Source: Pampus argenteus
Lineage: Eukaryota > Chordata > Actinopteri > Scombriformes > Stromateidae
NCBI GenBank assembly: GCA_036937835.1
Contig: CM072880.1
Coordinates: 13,708,501-13,772,500 of the forward strand
DNA: 64,000 bases
Direction of reading: 5' to 3'
Shown here: positions 11,990 through 24,110 of the stretch, one piece after another
How the letters are laid out: every line of letters begins with the position of its first letter
How positions within the stretch are numbered: position 1 is the stretch's first letter
Translations under genes and position numbers: made by a program
Notes under the pieces: model-generated
What the model saw: the letters and a program-made list of their open reading frames with translations, nothing else
Databases searched by the model: none
Told to the model about the DNA's origin: nothing

Positions 11990-12230
11990 TGATGGGAGCA
12001 CGGGAGAGTGGGGGTGGGGGGTCCTCAAGAGGAAGAGGGAGGTGAAGAGGGGAGGAGTAAAGGCGGATTAAAGAGGGGAAGGATGGCATTCCCTTTTTTG
12101 ACAAGCAGGAGGTGGGGGGAGGGGGGTGCACTGCTGGTGATTATTTAACGATGGAGGAGGGAGGGTGGGAGCCTGACACCTGTGGGGGAGGACTGGAGGA
12201 GGAGGCGGAGCCTGTGAGAAAGGGGGTGAC
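11990..12230 (+). other. G-rich purine block with G-quadruplex potential
   Basis: The + strand is strongly purine-biased with repeated GGG to GGGGGG tracts (near 12008-12020, 12112-12126 and 12157-12172). Several clusters have three or more G tracts with very short spacers. It is bounded by CA repeats and may be a MAZ/SP-type binding region, which is inference. Confidence 0.6.
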
Positions 12231-12419
12231 CATCTGTTGCAGTCACAGGCGATGGAGACGAGAGGTACCGAGAGCCTTCAACCCAGTCCAAAAATGTTAA
12301 TGGTGCGCCGCTGATGCATATCAAACGCACATCTGTGCACGGAGCAGCATTCTCCTTCTGATTGTAAATACATGATTCACGCTCCCACATGGTTTGGGAT
12401 TAGAATTATACCCCCACCC

Positions 12420-12444
12420 CACACACACACACACACACACACAC
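12420..12444. repeat. (CA)n microsatellite
   Basis: About 12 CA units after a short C-rich stretch. Confidence 0.95.
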
Positions 12445-13019
12445 CCATGATGCCAAAGTTTCATTTCTGTTTTATTATTGTATTATTGATTCTTCCTTTA
12501 ATTGACCTGGTAGCATAAATGCCCCCGAACTAAACAACCCGTACCCTAAGTGACTCTAATTTGATTTTTGTTTTGTTTTGTTTTAAACATTAATCTGAAT
12601 TTGATTGTGGATGCAGTGGAGCACGGATGATGAATTGTTTGTTTCACAGTAGCTGCCATACAGCAAGGTTACAGGACGTAACTTTCTTCAAACTTACTGT
12701 GTAAAGACACATTGTTCATAAAGAGGAAGGTTAGTGGATGATAACACATCTGCATATCTGTGTCTACTTTTACTTCATTTCATTTTCCCACAGGCAAAGA
12801 GAGATAAACAACTGAAAAACCATCCCTAAAATAACCAGAGCAGACAAACTTTTATTATGTGATTATGTTTCTGATATCTTTCTCTATGCAGCCACCCACT
12901 AACAGTAGTGTATCATGTTGACTGAGCTTGACTTTTGGCTTATGATACCAAAACACTTTGGTTAAAGTTAGTGAAGGTCAAAACTAAATATTGAGAAAGT
13001 AAAAACCTGAACCCTGTCT

Positions 13020-13095
13020 TGACTTTTACAATATTTAACCAAAACCACCGTCTTTCCCCTAACTTTAACCAAGTTTAGCTGTTGTGGGTGGATAC
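13020..13095 (-). repeat. Decayed GGTTAGGGTTAGGGAAA-type fish repeat, copy 1
   Basis: Read on the minus strand it has the order ACTTGGTTAAAGTTAGGGG, then AAAGACGGTGGTTTTGGTTAA. That resembles a dispersed repeat common in perciform fish (GGTTAGGGTTAGGGAAAGAT, then GGTTTGGGTTAAAA). A second degenerate copy in the opposite orientation lies at 47997-48075. The family name is not known to me. Confidence 0.5.
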
Positions 13096-13309
13096 AGGAA
13101 GGGAAACACACAAAATATGTTGTCATTCGGGGTTTTGAAAATGCTCTCAGTGTGAACATTTAGTCTCTATTTTCAGGATACACACACCTCATTAAGGGTG
13201 GAGGTGGTCGGGGTGGATGGTGGGTGAACGAATTGTGGGACTGTGACACAATACAGACGTTTATTTCCAAATATCTCCTGAATTTGATAGCCAGCATCAT
13301 AGACAGTAC

Positions 13310-13314
13310 TGTGT

Positions 13315-13349
<35 letters not shown>
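13310..13349. repeat. (GT)n microsatellite
   Basis: GT units with one TCT interruption. Confidence 0.96.
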
Positions 13350-13350
<1 letters not shown>

Positions 13351-13719
13351 CATCTCTGTGACACTCTGATGATCTCAAACCTCAATTTGCTACTCAAATT
13401 TGCATCTGTTCCGGTCCAACTGCATCTTCCCGTTGACTTTGTATGTAATTGCCCTCCCTCGAAAAAATGAGTTTTGCTTTCACTTTTACCTCATCATAAC
13501 AGTGTACACAAGGGTGGACTGCTCTTTTAACTACATTTTTGGTTTACCAGGCACATATTCCCTCACTGCACCTTTCCCAATATGTTACAGATGTTTTGCT
13601 TTAATACCGCAGCACATGTGGGTCCTATCCCACTACCGACCTGTGCCTGCCTTCTTCCACAGTGACAGTGTGTGTCTTTAACGGTGACGGTGTTTTGTTT
13701 TTTCCTGTCTCTGGGGATA

Positions 13720-13870
13720 GATAATAGGGGCCGCTCCCCCTCTGAGGCGAACGGGCCAGAAGAGGCTCTGTAAACATGGGGGAATGAAGATTAATCACAC
13801 ACTAGAGATGGTGTTCCCACTTTAATAATCAGTATTGATTACTGTCACTTTACATCTGTACCAACAGCTG
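13720..13870. promoter_or_regulatory. Candidate enhancer with palindromic TAATCA-GTAT-TGATTA
   Basis: Microsatellite-free block. TAATCA at 13826-13831 and its exact reverse complement at 13836-13841 form a 16-base palindrome with a palindrome-breaking GTAT spacer, suiting a paired OTX/PITX-like homeodomain dimer. Assignment as regulatory is inference from motifs. Confidence 0.3.
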
Positions 13871-16800
13871 CTGTGAGGCGGGTCCATTGCCCAAGGCTGG
13901 TCCACCTCACACTTCCTCTGTTAAGTCATTGTGTATTCAGTGGAGGACGGTGGGGTTACCGAGAAATGCACAGCAATAAATATTCTTTATTGTCTATCAA
14001 ACAATAAAACTGCACAAACATATTTAAGCTGCAGCTTTGCCACCACATGGCGCGCCCACGCCCTCAAGCTCCTGAGTGTTTATTTTTAAGGTTCAGTTTA
14101 ATTCCCATTGGTCACTTTTGGCCCAAATTATTTAAAAGTAATGATATTTGAACAATGCGATTAATCTCCTTATGAAAACAGACCTTTAAAACCTCATGTT
14201 TTTTAGTAGCCTCAAAGCAGCAGGTGTCCTGCACTGATGGTGATCCAGACATGCTAAAGGCTGACGATGAATGTAAGTGTTGCATAAGTTGAGCTATTGT
14301 CTGGTGAAGTTGTGTTTTATTCAGTCTGCAAGTCAAACGTGACTCCTGAATTCTTTCATCAGTGCAGTTTTGCCACAGATTGTGATTGTGATATACATGT
14401 GATCTAAGTGCAGAAAGATCTTATCCATTGAAACAGAATATGTTTTTATGCGTTCCTATGTTTGGAATGTACTGTATGTTATTAATTATATGGCTGCAGT
14501 TTTTTTCCTTCCTGCAGATGTGGACTGAGAGGCCGACAAAAGCCTATTCATCCCCTTCACCTCTTCCTGCACACGTTTTTTTTGTTTTTTGCTTTCTGAA
14601 TAATACTTTTTTTTTTCAGGCAGTCATGGGATGTTATAACATTATATATAAGTTTTCAGTTTCTTATCACATGTGCAAACAAATCAGAAATGTATCAAGT
14701 CTCATAGACGCTGACTGTCTTGAACAAAATTTCTCCATTGTTACAACAACATTAATACAAGAGTGTGAAGAATAAATACATAAATGAAAACAAGCTCAAT
14801 AATACCTGACCTCTGACCTGAGGCTGAGGCGTGTAGTTGTAATAGGGGGGGTTGCACAGACAAGGGGCTTTTGGGTAATGAGAAAAGAACAGAAGTGGGG
14901 TTTCTCTGAATGAGAACACGGAGCGTTGTGACCCCAGGACGGCCTCTCTCCATCTCCAGAGCCAGGGGCAGGTAGGCTGGGAGATTGAGAGCCAGCTGGG
15001 GACCATTTGATTGGCGTCTGCACTGTGTTGATCTGAGCATGTACAAAAAAAACCTGATGTGGAATATAACGGGCTGAGTGCAGCAGAGATAAAGCCTTAC
15101 ATGGAAGCTGTAAATGGGAACATGTTACATTGTAGATAACATAAATCAGGCTGTAGGTTTTTTTTTGTTTTTTTGTTTTGTTTTTTTTAAAGACAATGAA
15201 TTGTAAATGTATCAGGTGAAATTTTTCAAGCAAACGTAGTTATTGCAGCAGAGATCGTTGCACTTGGCAACAGGCAGAGCGGCGCTTTGTCTGCTGGAAT
15301 AATTACAGAATCATGTTGTCATCTGTAAGTACAAGCCCACACGCCTGGCCACGGTCCATTAAAACTATTCAAAGAGCTACATCTCTTAGATAATTATGTG
15401 GCAAAACAACAGATCAATAAAACCATTTATTTGGAACGGCTTTTAAAGTGGAGTTCATTCATGCATTTTTTTTATTTTTTATTTTTTTTTAAAGAAAAAC
15501 ATCTAAAGGTTGGAGAGCAAGGTGTAAGATGTGACGACTGTTGCTATGTGGGGACGGTAATGATGATGAACTCTCAGTCTATTCTGCATACACTTAATGA
15601 ACATGTGCCATCATTCACCTTCTTAAGAGGACAGATGAATTCACAGCAGAGTCATTTAGAGAATTGATCTGTAGAAAATGCAGCTGATTTTCCTTCTGTG
15701 TACACAAGTTAAAGGATTAAAAACCTGCTTTATATTATTCGAGTTCTTACCGAAAAGTACAAGGATGTGATCACCAGAAACACCAATGCAGTTTTACAAG
15801 AACACACTATAGTGCTTTGGATTGACCGATTGAACTGCAATCCTGAATGGGCTCCTCTGAGCACAACAAAGCACAACAACTCTAATGTCACACATTCTGT
15901 ATTTGGCGAATGGTGGTAAATCACAGAGAAGGATAGAGATAACTGAAAACTCAATAACATCTGTAATTTCCCCCATTAGTTGTTTTTCTTGCCTTGTCCT
16001 TACAAAAAGATTTATTTTTTTGTTCTAAGGCAGTCAATATATATAACTGCCTTTTAGATCCCGAGTAAACAAGCAGAAGTGCTGTCACTATGATAACTGC
16101 TGCTCCCTTCCTATGCTTGGATTGATTTTATTTTTTATTTTCGTTCCATGCACACAAAGTGTCCGAACCTCACGGGTTTATAAGACGCCAAAAGTACAGC
16201 TGCGTCGGTCAAAGATTTCATTACATTACAGATTATTATACAGCTTTACAAAAAAAAAAAAAAAAAAAGGTTCACTTCCTGGAGCACAACTCAAGTTTAC
16301 ATAAACCATCCCAAAGAAATCAACATAAATAGAGGACATTTTACTAAAAGTTCATACCTCATGTCCTGAAGTCTCTGGAGTGGAATCAAACCTCCAGGGC
16401 AAACAGTAATGTTCCTGAACGTAACTATTTACTGGTTGAAGCCACAAATAATGATGGGTTACATCTCTAGAAATATGACTAAGCCTGCTATCATTCATAT
16501 CAGAAATGTATCTCTGATCCTAAGTCAGCGCTCGACAGCACTGGCTTGTCAGCTTGGGTTCCGAGGTGTGAAATGCTAGATGATTGCCGTCAAAACTTGG
16601 ATGTGAGAGGAGAGAGCGGAGGGGTAAGAGGGGGGTAATTGTGTGTCATTTCACTCGTCTTATCTCTGTTAATAATCATCCCAGTGTGAATGTATGAAAA
16701 TGTGCTCCTCCGGTGTCAGAAACATCTATCAGCATGTCTAATGGAGCCCCCGGTCAATGAAAAATGCATCTGCCGATTCAGATGTGAGGGGGTGAAACAT

Positions 16801-17257
16801 AAGCCTTCGTACTGAGAATTATTTATGATGGTAGTCCTGTGAAAAAGAGGAAGGAAGCCGGTAATTGTAATTTATCTTTCACATTGACCCACCTCAACTG
16901 TGTGATACATAAAAGGAAATTCCATTTACTGGATATTTTTAATGTTGATGTCCATCAGTTATAGTAACACTGTGGTGTTGAACTTGGTGATTAAAAGAAC
17001 CTGAATGAGTAAATGCAATACATTTCCTGTTGTTTCCTGTCTGAATCTTGTTGTCAGTTAATGGCATTTTAAAGCCTCTGGTGTGCTTTCATCCACTCTC
17101 TTATTGAACACTGTGGCTTTAAACAAAACCTCATGTAAGTCACACTTATTTGGTAAAATGTGTCTCGCTCTTGAAACAAAACAAACAATAACTTACAAAA
17201 GACTAAATTGATATCACTTCCATTTTAATAAAAATATCATTTTTTTCTTTATTACAT

Positions 17258-17762
17258 AATACACTTATTTCTATTGTTCCTCGGATGAGTGAAACAGCGC
17301 CCCCCTATGTTGTATTGACTCTTGCAGTCAGTTAGCCCGTGTGGTCAAAACAGGGTATTGCACCCTTGCTGCACGGCTGTTATTATCTATTAAAAACATA
17401 GTAAGCATCAAACAGACAGGTTCAGTCATTGGCTATCATACGGTAGTGAAACCTAAATGCGTCTGGAAAACAAACTCTCGAAGTTTATAGTTAAACTCGT
17501 TGCGTTGTAGCCTCACGACAAATAAAATATAAAAAGTGCGCAACATCATTTAAATGAAACAACCGGGAAGAGTAAGCTAGCTAACGTCAGTTTACCAGTT
17601 TTGCGGTATGTAAGCTAGCTAGCAGCAACGGAGTTTTGTCAACAAACAAACCAAATGACCAACAACAACAACAACAAGTGCAGTGGAACATGTATGTCAT
17701 GGACACTTCTCATCTCTATGAAAAGAAAAGAAAGAAGAAAGTGGGCTTTGTCGTCAGATAAG
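17258..17762 (+). promoter_or_regulatory. Candidate promoter and first exon of an unannotated transcript
   Basis: About eleven CpGs occur within roughly 210 bases (17430-17640), against an AT-rich CpG-poor background. TATAAAAA lies at 17528-17535 and an ETS-like CCGGGAAG near 17562. GCTAGCTAACGT-type motifs seen in fish promoters follow at about 17575 and 17612. The block ends in AAG|GTGAGT, a near-ideal splice donor at 17763. An ATG at 17655 opens a frame of exactly 36 codons running in phase 0 to the donor, beginning MTNNNNNKCSG. A second frame from ATG 17690 encodes 23 residues and stops one base before the junction. No family is recognised and no exon 2 could be identified. It could equally be a lncRNA first exon or an old element. 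Confidence 0.4.
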
Positions 17763-19149
17763 GTGAGTCATATATCTCCTCTGTGTCCGTCTATTTCCTG
17801 ATAGTTTAACGTCTTGCAGTGTGCAATTAGCTCCTTGCTGTCTTCTTGTTATTATTATGGGGGTTATATGCTTGCTTGTTTGTTTGTTTGTGTTACCTGC
17901 TGACTTCAGAGACACAGAATAATTCAGAACTTACAACACATACAGTTTTGTGTGTGTGTTGTTGTTGTTGTTGTTGACTTGTTGACTCTGTGCAGAGGCC
18001 CTGCTGCTTGTTTGGATGCATTTCTTCATTCATTCTTGTGTTGTTTGTAAGGTGTGTTACATCCTTTAAAAACCAACATCACTGCCAGCCTTGTTGGCTA
18101 GTTCTGTTTTACAAGCAGATAGAAAAGAGTGTTTCATGTATTTGACACTTGAATTCAATATGTTGTTGTTGTGTGTTGTTCTGACTGTATTAGCCTACTG
18201 TTTATATACTTGTATGCAAAGAATATCCATAGGAAAAAATGTGTAAGTCATGTATCCATGATACATGCGTTTTTGTTTTAACAATGTGTACAAAAGTTGA
18301 CTATACTATATATATATAGTATAGTATATAACTATATGGTAGGTGGTTTGTTGTGTTACACTATAATGAAATAGTTCTTTAAATCATAATTTGGTTGTTA
18401 AATGTTTCAATTTACAATTGTTTTTATAGTTGTTAATCTGCGTATTATTTTTCTCGATTGACTGTTTGGGTTATACATTATCAAAAAGTAATAGTCTGAC
18501 AAAACAGACAAAATTATTCAGTTTAACTATGACATAAGGAAACTAGAAAATGTTCTCATTTGAGAAGGAGGCCTCGCTACTATTGTTGCTGTAACGGTGA
18601 CTACATCAGTTATCAGTTTCTGTTGTCCTTTTTATTTCCATGACTTGTCTTCTGAACACTTCTAATATTAGTGTTCAGTATGAGAGTTGAGACCACCGCT
18701 GACTGCCTGGCTTAATTTTGACCTACTGTACTCGCTGTAGTTGTGTTCACCCACACGAGGGATTATTACCAGTGTCTAAGGTGCACTTAGCTTTGGGTTT
18801 TCCTCAAAATAAAGTGGTTTTAATAGTGTTCCCAGAACACAGCAATTAATACAGCGATTACAATATTAGCCAAAACTCCCAAATTGAAATAAATCAGATT
18901 AGCCTTTAATTGAAAGAGGGGATGTGTTATTACTGAACAGCTTAAAATAAAGGCGGATCATTAACATTGCTGTGGGCTGACACATTAGTGAGTCAGTTTT
19001 GATGATACATAAATTAAACACAAGTTCCCCTTAGAGCTGGGATCTTTAAGCGTAATTATCAAACCAACATCACCATGATGAAAAGTTTTAATGTCCTCTG
19101 TAGCCACTTCAAGAACAAACTGACCTGTAATGGCCAATAGCTTTTAAAC

Positions 19150-19480
19150 AAGGCTGAGGATTAGCATTCATCTCCCTCTTTGCACAAAGCAATCCAGTGA
19201 TAGGTGAAGGTGATCAGATTGTATCGCTCGGTCTGAGTAATCCACTTCACATGTTCCCTCTAATAATTTTAGGCAGCTAATCAGCAATTTGCAATGGATT
19301 ATCTTTTGAGAGTAACCTCGCCAACCCTGTTAATCTATTACAATTCACCCTCGTGTAATTTCATATTAAAGTGGGTGACAATTCATTAGGTGGGTCCAGC
19401 AGCGCCTGAGTGCTCAGCGTGCTGCAATTACAGCCCGTAGTGGAGGGCCCTGACCCTGGAATAGGTCTGCAGTCACAACG
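19150..19480. promoter_or_regulatory. Candidate conserved non-coding element (homeodomain-rich)
   Basis: Microsatellite-free. TAATCA at 19278-19283 and GGATTA at 19296-19301 flank GCAATTTGCAAT, followed by several further ATTA or TAAT cores (TTAATCTATTA, GTAATTTCATATTAAAG, CAATTCATTAGG). The density of intact-looking homeodomain and C/EBP-like sites resembles vertebrate developmental enhancers. Conservation was not tested. Confidence 0.35.
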
Positions 19481-22400
19481 ACCAGTAATGATAATGGGAG
19501 TAGAGGACTGAGGGGACAAGATGGCTGTCATACTCTCAGAAAAGGGTGTGACCGCTCTGACAGGTGAGGATGGGGCCTCTTGTAATTATTTAGCGAGGAC
19601 ACAGACTGGAACGTTAGGAATGACCAGAGGAAATGGACATCAGATGGGAAGTGAATTGGGCACAGAAGCGTACAGCATGAATGCGTCTTGTAGAATGTAC
19701 ATCTTGTTTTGTTTTGCTTGATCTTCAAACGTAACAGATGAATGAGGCTAGTACAAGTTTTTATAGCCCAATAAGATTAAGCCATTACACCAGTGTAATA
19801 ATTTACTTTTTAAGTATAGCAATATTTAATAAAGCCAACATTGCCATGTTTTTTATATGGACTGCATCCTTTAATTTCAGCAGCTGCCCTTTTTTTTTTT
19901 TCTCTGTTTTCTCAGCTGCACGGCCACACAGTTTTGCATTTCACTCCAGAAAATTAAGTGAGATCAGTGTTTGGAGAACAGAGTCCAACTCTTCAGTGAT
20001 GAATTGCATACTCCGTGTGAAGCGGGAGACTTACTGAAATGAATAAACATAGGAATGTTGATTCAGAAGATTAGAGTTGTCATAACTTGAGACGACTGGT
20101 GTGTTTCTTATCATTATGTTATTTATTTATTGATAGGGTTAGACATCTCAGGAGATGGAACAGCTATGCATCCCCTAGACAGGGACACAGATTCACAGGC
20201 TTTTACTTGCTGGATCAAGCCTTCAGTTAAAAGTATTGAGAGAAAGTAATGCTGTGTAGTGTAACAGCCAGAATGGAGCTACAGAGTCCGTTGGTGTTTT
20301 ACATTGTGTCTCATGAGTGGAATATAGATGACGTCCTTGGCTTTATTCCAAAAATATAGTCAGACATAAGGAACCCCAGTGAGGTGGGAGGAAATGGGAA
20401 GGAAACAGGCTATTCTGTATATCATATCTTCAATCTGAATGGGATCTCTCTCTCACTCTCTGTTTCTGGTTGGTGCTGTAGAAAGCAGTGACACAAAACA
20501 ACACATGTATACGGTCTGAGGATATTTACAAAAATACACTGCAGATCTTATTAAGCCATACTTTGATTGAGTCCTAAAGCCTTATAAACCAAGTGAATTG
20601 TCCTGTTGGATAGCTTCCCTCGACATTTGGTGCGTTCATGTTCTACTCAGGATGAATTGTCATTATGTTTGATGATTTGGTGCTAGCACTCACTCCTTTT
20701 TGTGTGTGTATTTGACCATTTTAAGCCTTTACTGGTCTGCATCTTCAACACCAGGTTCCACCAGGTTATCCATTTTACCTGTTTTAAGAACATAAAACTT
20801 TATAGTCCCCCTCCACATAAAAAAATATGTGTTTTTTTATTATCCGTCTTTGATGTTTGACCTTCAATGTCGAGAGTTTGACACTAGAAGGCCCACCTGC
20901 TGAGGGTAAAATTTCTAAGTGTAAATAAGTGTAAGGAGTGTATCTACGAGCAGAGTTTGTCACCTCACAAACAAATAAAATAAGTGTGACATTCATTTAT
21001 ATTCAGTTATAATATTCAATTCATGAACAAAAAAAGATTTTCGAAAAACTAATTTTCTTTTCTGTATGCCTCAGTTGATGTATTATGTAAAGCACTATGA
21101 ATTACAGTTTTCTATGAAATGTGCTGTATCAACAAGCTTGCCTTGCATTGACTTGACATGATAGGATTTGCTCAGCTATACAGAAGTGAATTGTCTTAGC
21201 TTATGAAGACAATATTGTTTGAAAAAAAAAAAAATACTCACCAAATAACAAAAAAAAAAGAACTCAGTTTTGAAAAAGTGCCACAGCAGAATATTAAGAG
21301 AATAGCAAGACAACAAGAAAGCTGACTTCAGTCATATCGCTGAAAGCAGCAGTTACTGACACAAGTTAAGTTTGCACCAAAGTTTAATTATACTCATGCA
21401 GGCACCCATTGGGAGAGACGCGTCACACCACCTCAGGGGGTGTTGAATCTCACAGGTTAAACATAGAGCGAGAAGCGTGGGCCGCTACTCCACCTGCTAT
21501 TCTCCATCACGCTCAGCAGAACGAACGAATCAGAGAGCGAGCGACGGACAGACGAAACAGGCACAGACAAGGAAGTGTACATAATGTATACGCAAACATT
21601 TACATAAACATATGAAGAAAATGATTTGTGTGGAAACAGGTGGGAGCCTGCAGCTCTCTGCTTTCATTTCACTTCAGGATTCTGGGTGTTCAACATTAAG
21701 TGATGGAAAGGATGGGAAGTAATTGTCTTCCCTTCAGACATCCCAGACCTCTGACGGCTGCCGTGACCACTGTATCGAGTATAAGATCAGGGAGAATGGA
21801 GAGCAGTGACACAGAAAACACAGCCATGTCTACATCCACTGTTATGTAAATGCTGTGTTGCAGAAACAAGCTAAAATGTACAGTTTCTCCAGAACTCAGT
21901 GGTGTTGTGACATTATCATCACAGTATATTACATTGGTTGAATTCTCTGCTACTATCTAAATTCAATCCAAATCAAAGTTGAAACTCCTCTAAATGGAAG
22001 GTTGCTGTGAGTGAACCGTCTAAGTAGAGCTGAAACACTTTCAATGCTGGAGGACAAGTAATAGCACTGAAGAGTCAGTGTGTATTGAACAGTTTAACAA
22101 AAGTATAGATTGGTTTGCAATCGGTTTGTTGCTTGACGCCACTTCTGTCAGTTATTGAAGTTGAAAAACATGGTCTGAAGCCTGGTGGAGCTGCGGTGGC
22201 TGGTTAAGTCAAAGAGAAATGCTGTGATCCAACTGTGATGGAATTGACTGATGAGAGAACTTGGGAATATTCAGATTCTTGCAAAAGCAGTCAGGCGTCA
22301 CAGCATTTATTTGCATCTTATTTGTCATATAAACTGTCTGCCATTTTGTTTGCATGAACCAGATCCTGCTTGGTCCCCTATACTCAAAATCCTATTATGG

Positions 22401-22554
22401 ATGCAGTGACATCACTCTCTGGAAATGATGGTAGACAGCAGGAAGTAGCCAGGATAATTGGATTCACTTGCACCTTTGGACACAGTCTGGTTGACTGTGT
22501 CTACTTTATTACAGGTCAGTGATGGAAACCCAGCTGGTGGGACAGATAGAAGGC

Positions 22555-22720
22555 AAAAAGGTTTTGGCGAGTTCACACCTAATGCGTTAAGGGCAGTTTA
22601 TTCAAACTCCTTGGCATTTACTACTCCCCTTGAGTTTGATTGTGCTGCTGACAACACTCAGGTGGCAGCCAATAACAGCAGCAAGATGCGTGAATATGTA
22701 TGTCAGGCTTTTCCCAGGAC
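22555..22720 (+). mobile_element. Possible CpG-decayed transposon fragment
   Basis: The segment starting GTTCACACCTAATGCG and continuing through CCCCTTGAGTTTG and ACTCAGGTGGCAGCCAATAA resembles, with CpG to TpG/CpA decay, a fish repeat with GTGTGAAC and CACTCGGGTGCGGACCAA blocks. A weak reverse-orientation similarity to 31425-31500 is visible (CCCCTTGA, GAACAA). Low certainty; from memory and eye alignment only. Confidence 0.3.
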
Positions 22721-23639
22721 AACTGTGCTGCAGAGAGGAGTGAGTGAGAAGCAAATCCAAGCCAGCTACAGGAAACAACACAACTCAAAACACTAGCTTT
22801 TATTGGTGTGAGGAGACAGATGTTGCCACCTGAGCTAGCAGTTAGTTGTGTTTGCATAGCCTAGCATAACCAAATGGACTGAGGGAAAAACTGAACTTAT
22901 GCTCATTTTCGCCTACGTTCTTTAGAAAAGTTAAATTACAGCAAAGAATGCAGCTAAGTTCATCATGCTGATAATCATGTGAGACAGACAGCGTTTGAGA
23001 CTGGAAGTGGGAGACACCAGAGCCGATGAAACTCCTTCACTGGTGATGCTGAGCCCCACTCCGTCCAGGCTAGGAGTCATGTGGAGGGCTTAAGGCTAGC
23101 TGCTGCAGCTAAGCTTCCACCACTGTGTTGATCTGTCTTAACAGAAACAGACAGCCGCACGGAGAAAGAAAGAGAGAGAGGAGAGAGAGACAAAGTAGGG
23201 TGGCAGTGAGGGGGAGTGAGCTAGGATTAGGAAGATGGATTTGAATTCTGGTGAAGTGTAGCCAGATGGTGAGAATTAAGGGAAAACAGTGAGCAGTAAG
23301 GCTTATCAACGCAATGAGATTTAGCAAGGCCTGAAAAACGGTCCTCTGCTGGATGCTGGGCAGTAAAAACCTGGCTGCTGCTCTAGCTGAAGCCCAGTGT
23401 GTCACATCTACACACCTCCCACTTAACACAGTATGCTCCAACATTTTGAAATCTGCTTAGTTTAAAGCCTTTATTTGTTGACGCTGGATAACTGGAGTGA
23501 TAGGAAGAAAGTGAACTTCCTTATGAAGGTACATCCTGAAAAATACGACCTTCCAGTGTTGTTTGCCTCCCTGTTCACATCATTCAGTTTGGATCTCTGA
23601 GTGTCCATGGTTACAGAAGGAAAATAATTTAAGCAATGA

Positions 23640-24110
23640 TTAAATAATCATGTCTGCCTACTGAGCACATTCAGGGTTCATTTTGGGACATGACACTCTA
23701 TGAGGTGCATTTGGAAGTCTGTTTAGAGATTTCATTTGGTTCATGTAAAACAAACTAGCATTGAAAAGCAAAAACACTGCGGTGGCCACTTTTTTAAAAT
23801 GCAGTTTTAAAGTGACAGCCCTCTTACACTTCAAAAGATTTGCTGAATTTCCAGAAATCGCTGTCAACCTCTGGGTATTAGTGTCAGGGCAGCACGATGC
23901 GGAACACTGACCTTCTTTCCTTTGGCATAACAAAATGGCAAAAGGGGCATCTTGAACATGTTGGATTTGTCTCATTTTAATATTTAACATGCCCCGAATC
24001 CTCAAATGCACGGCCAAAAACGAACATTTGCCATAATTCAACCGAGTGTAGCCAAGAAATGATCCATGACCATGTTTCTTGTGAATCGCCATAATACCGC
24101 TCCAGACAGT
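23640..24110. promoter_or_regulatory. Candidate conserved non-coding element
   Basis: A block of about 470 bases with no simple repeats and balanced composition. It contains a 144-codon minus-strand open frame (23658-24092) that resembles no protein I know. Long stop-free frames by chance together with unique sequence make a constrained non-coding element the likelier reading, but neither is shown. Confidence 0.3.

Larger units (their letters stand above)
6596..13000. other. Intergenic DNA, no gene recognised
   Basis: Read on both strands. It holds microsatellites at 7321 (TA), 8639 (GT), 9926, 10449, 11273, 11819 and 12420 (CA), the purine-rich G block at about 11990-12230, and otherwise unremarkable AT-rich DNA. 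The longest open frame, 8406-8918 on the minus strand, runs through a CA repeat and resembles no family I know. Possible regulatory DNA cannot be ruled out. Confidence 0.75.
13096..17255. other. Intergenic DNA, no gene recognised
   Basis: Apart from the GT microsatellite at 13310 and homopolymer runs (T-rich at about 15160-15190 and 15465-15491, A-run at 16251-16268), I see no gene. The block around 13720-13870 has CpGs and paired TAATCA/TGATTA sites and is listed separately. Open frames up to 145 codons (14796-15233, minus strand) have no recognisable domain and cross T-rich DNA. Confidence 0.7.

Noticed and set aside
14796..15233. 145-codon minus-strand frame
   Set aside because: It includes a K/Q/N-rich part read from T-homopolymer DNA and resembles nothing known; overlapping frames on the same strand are equally open.
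23658..24092. 144-codon minus-strand frame
   Set aside because: No recognisable domain or splice pattern; treated as a possible non-coding element instead.
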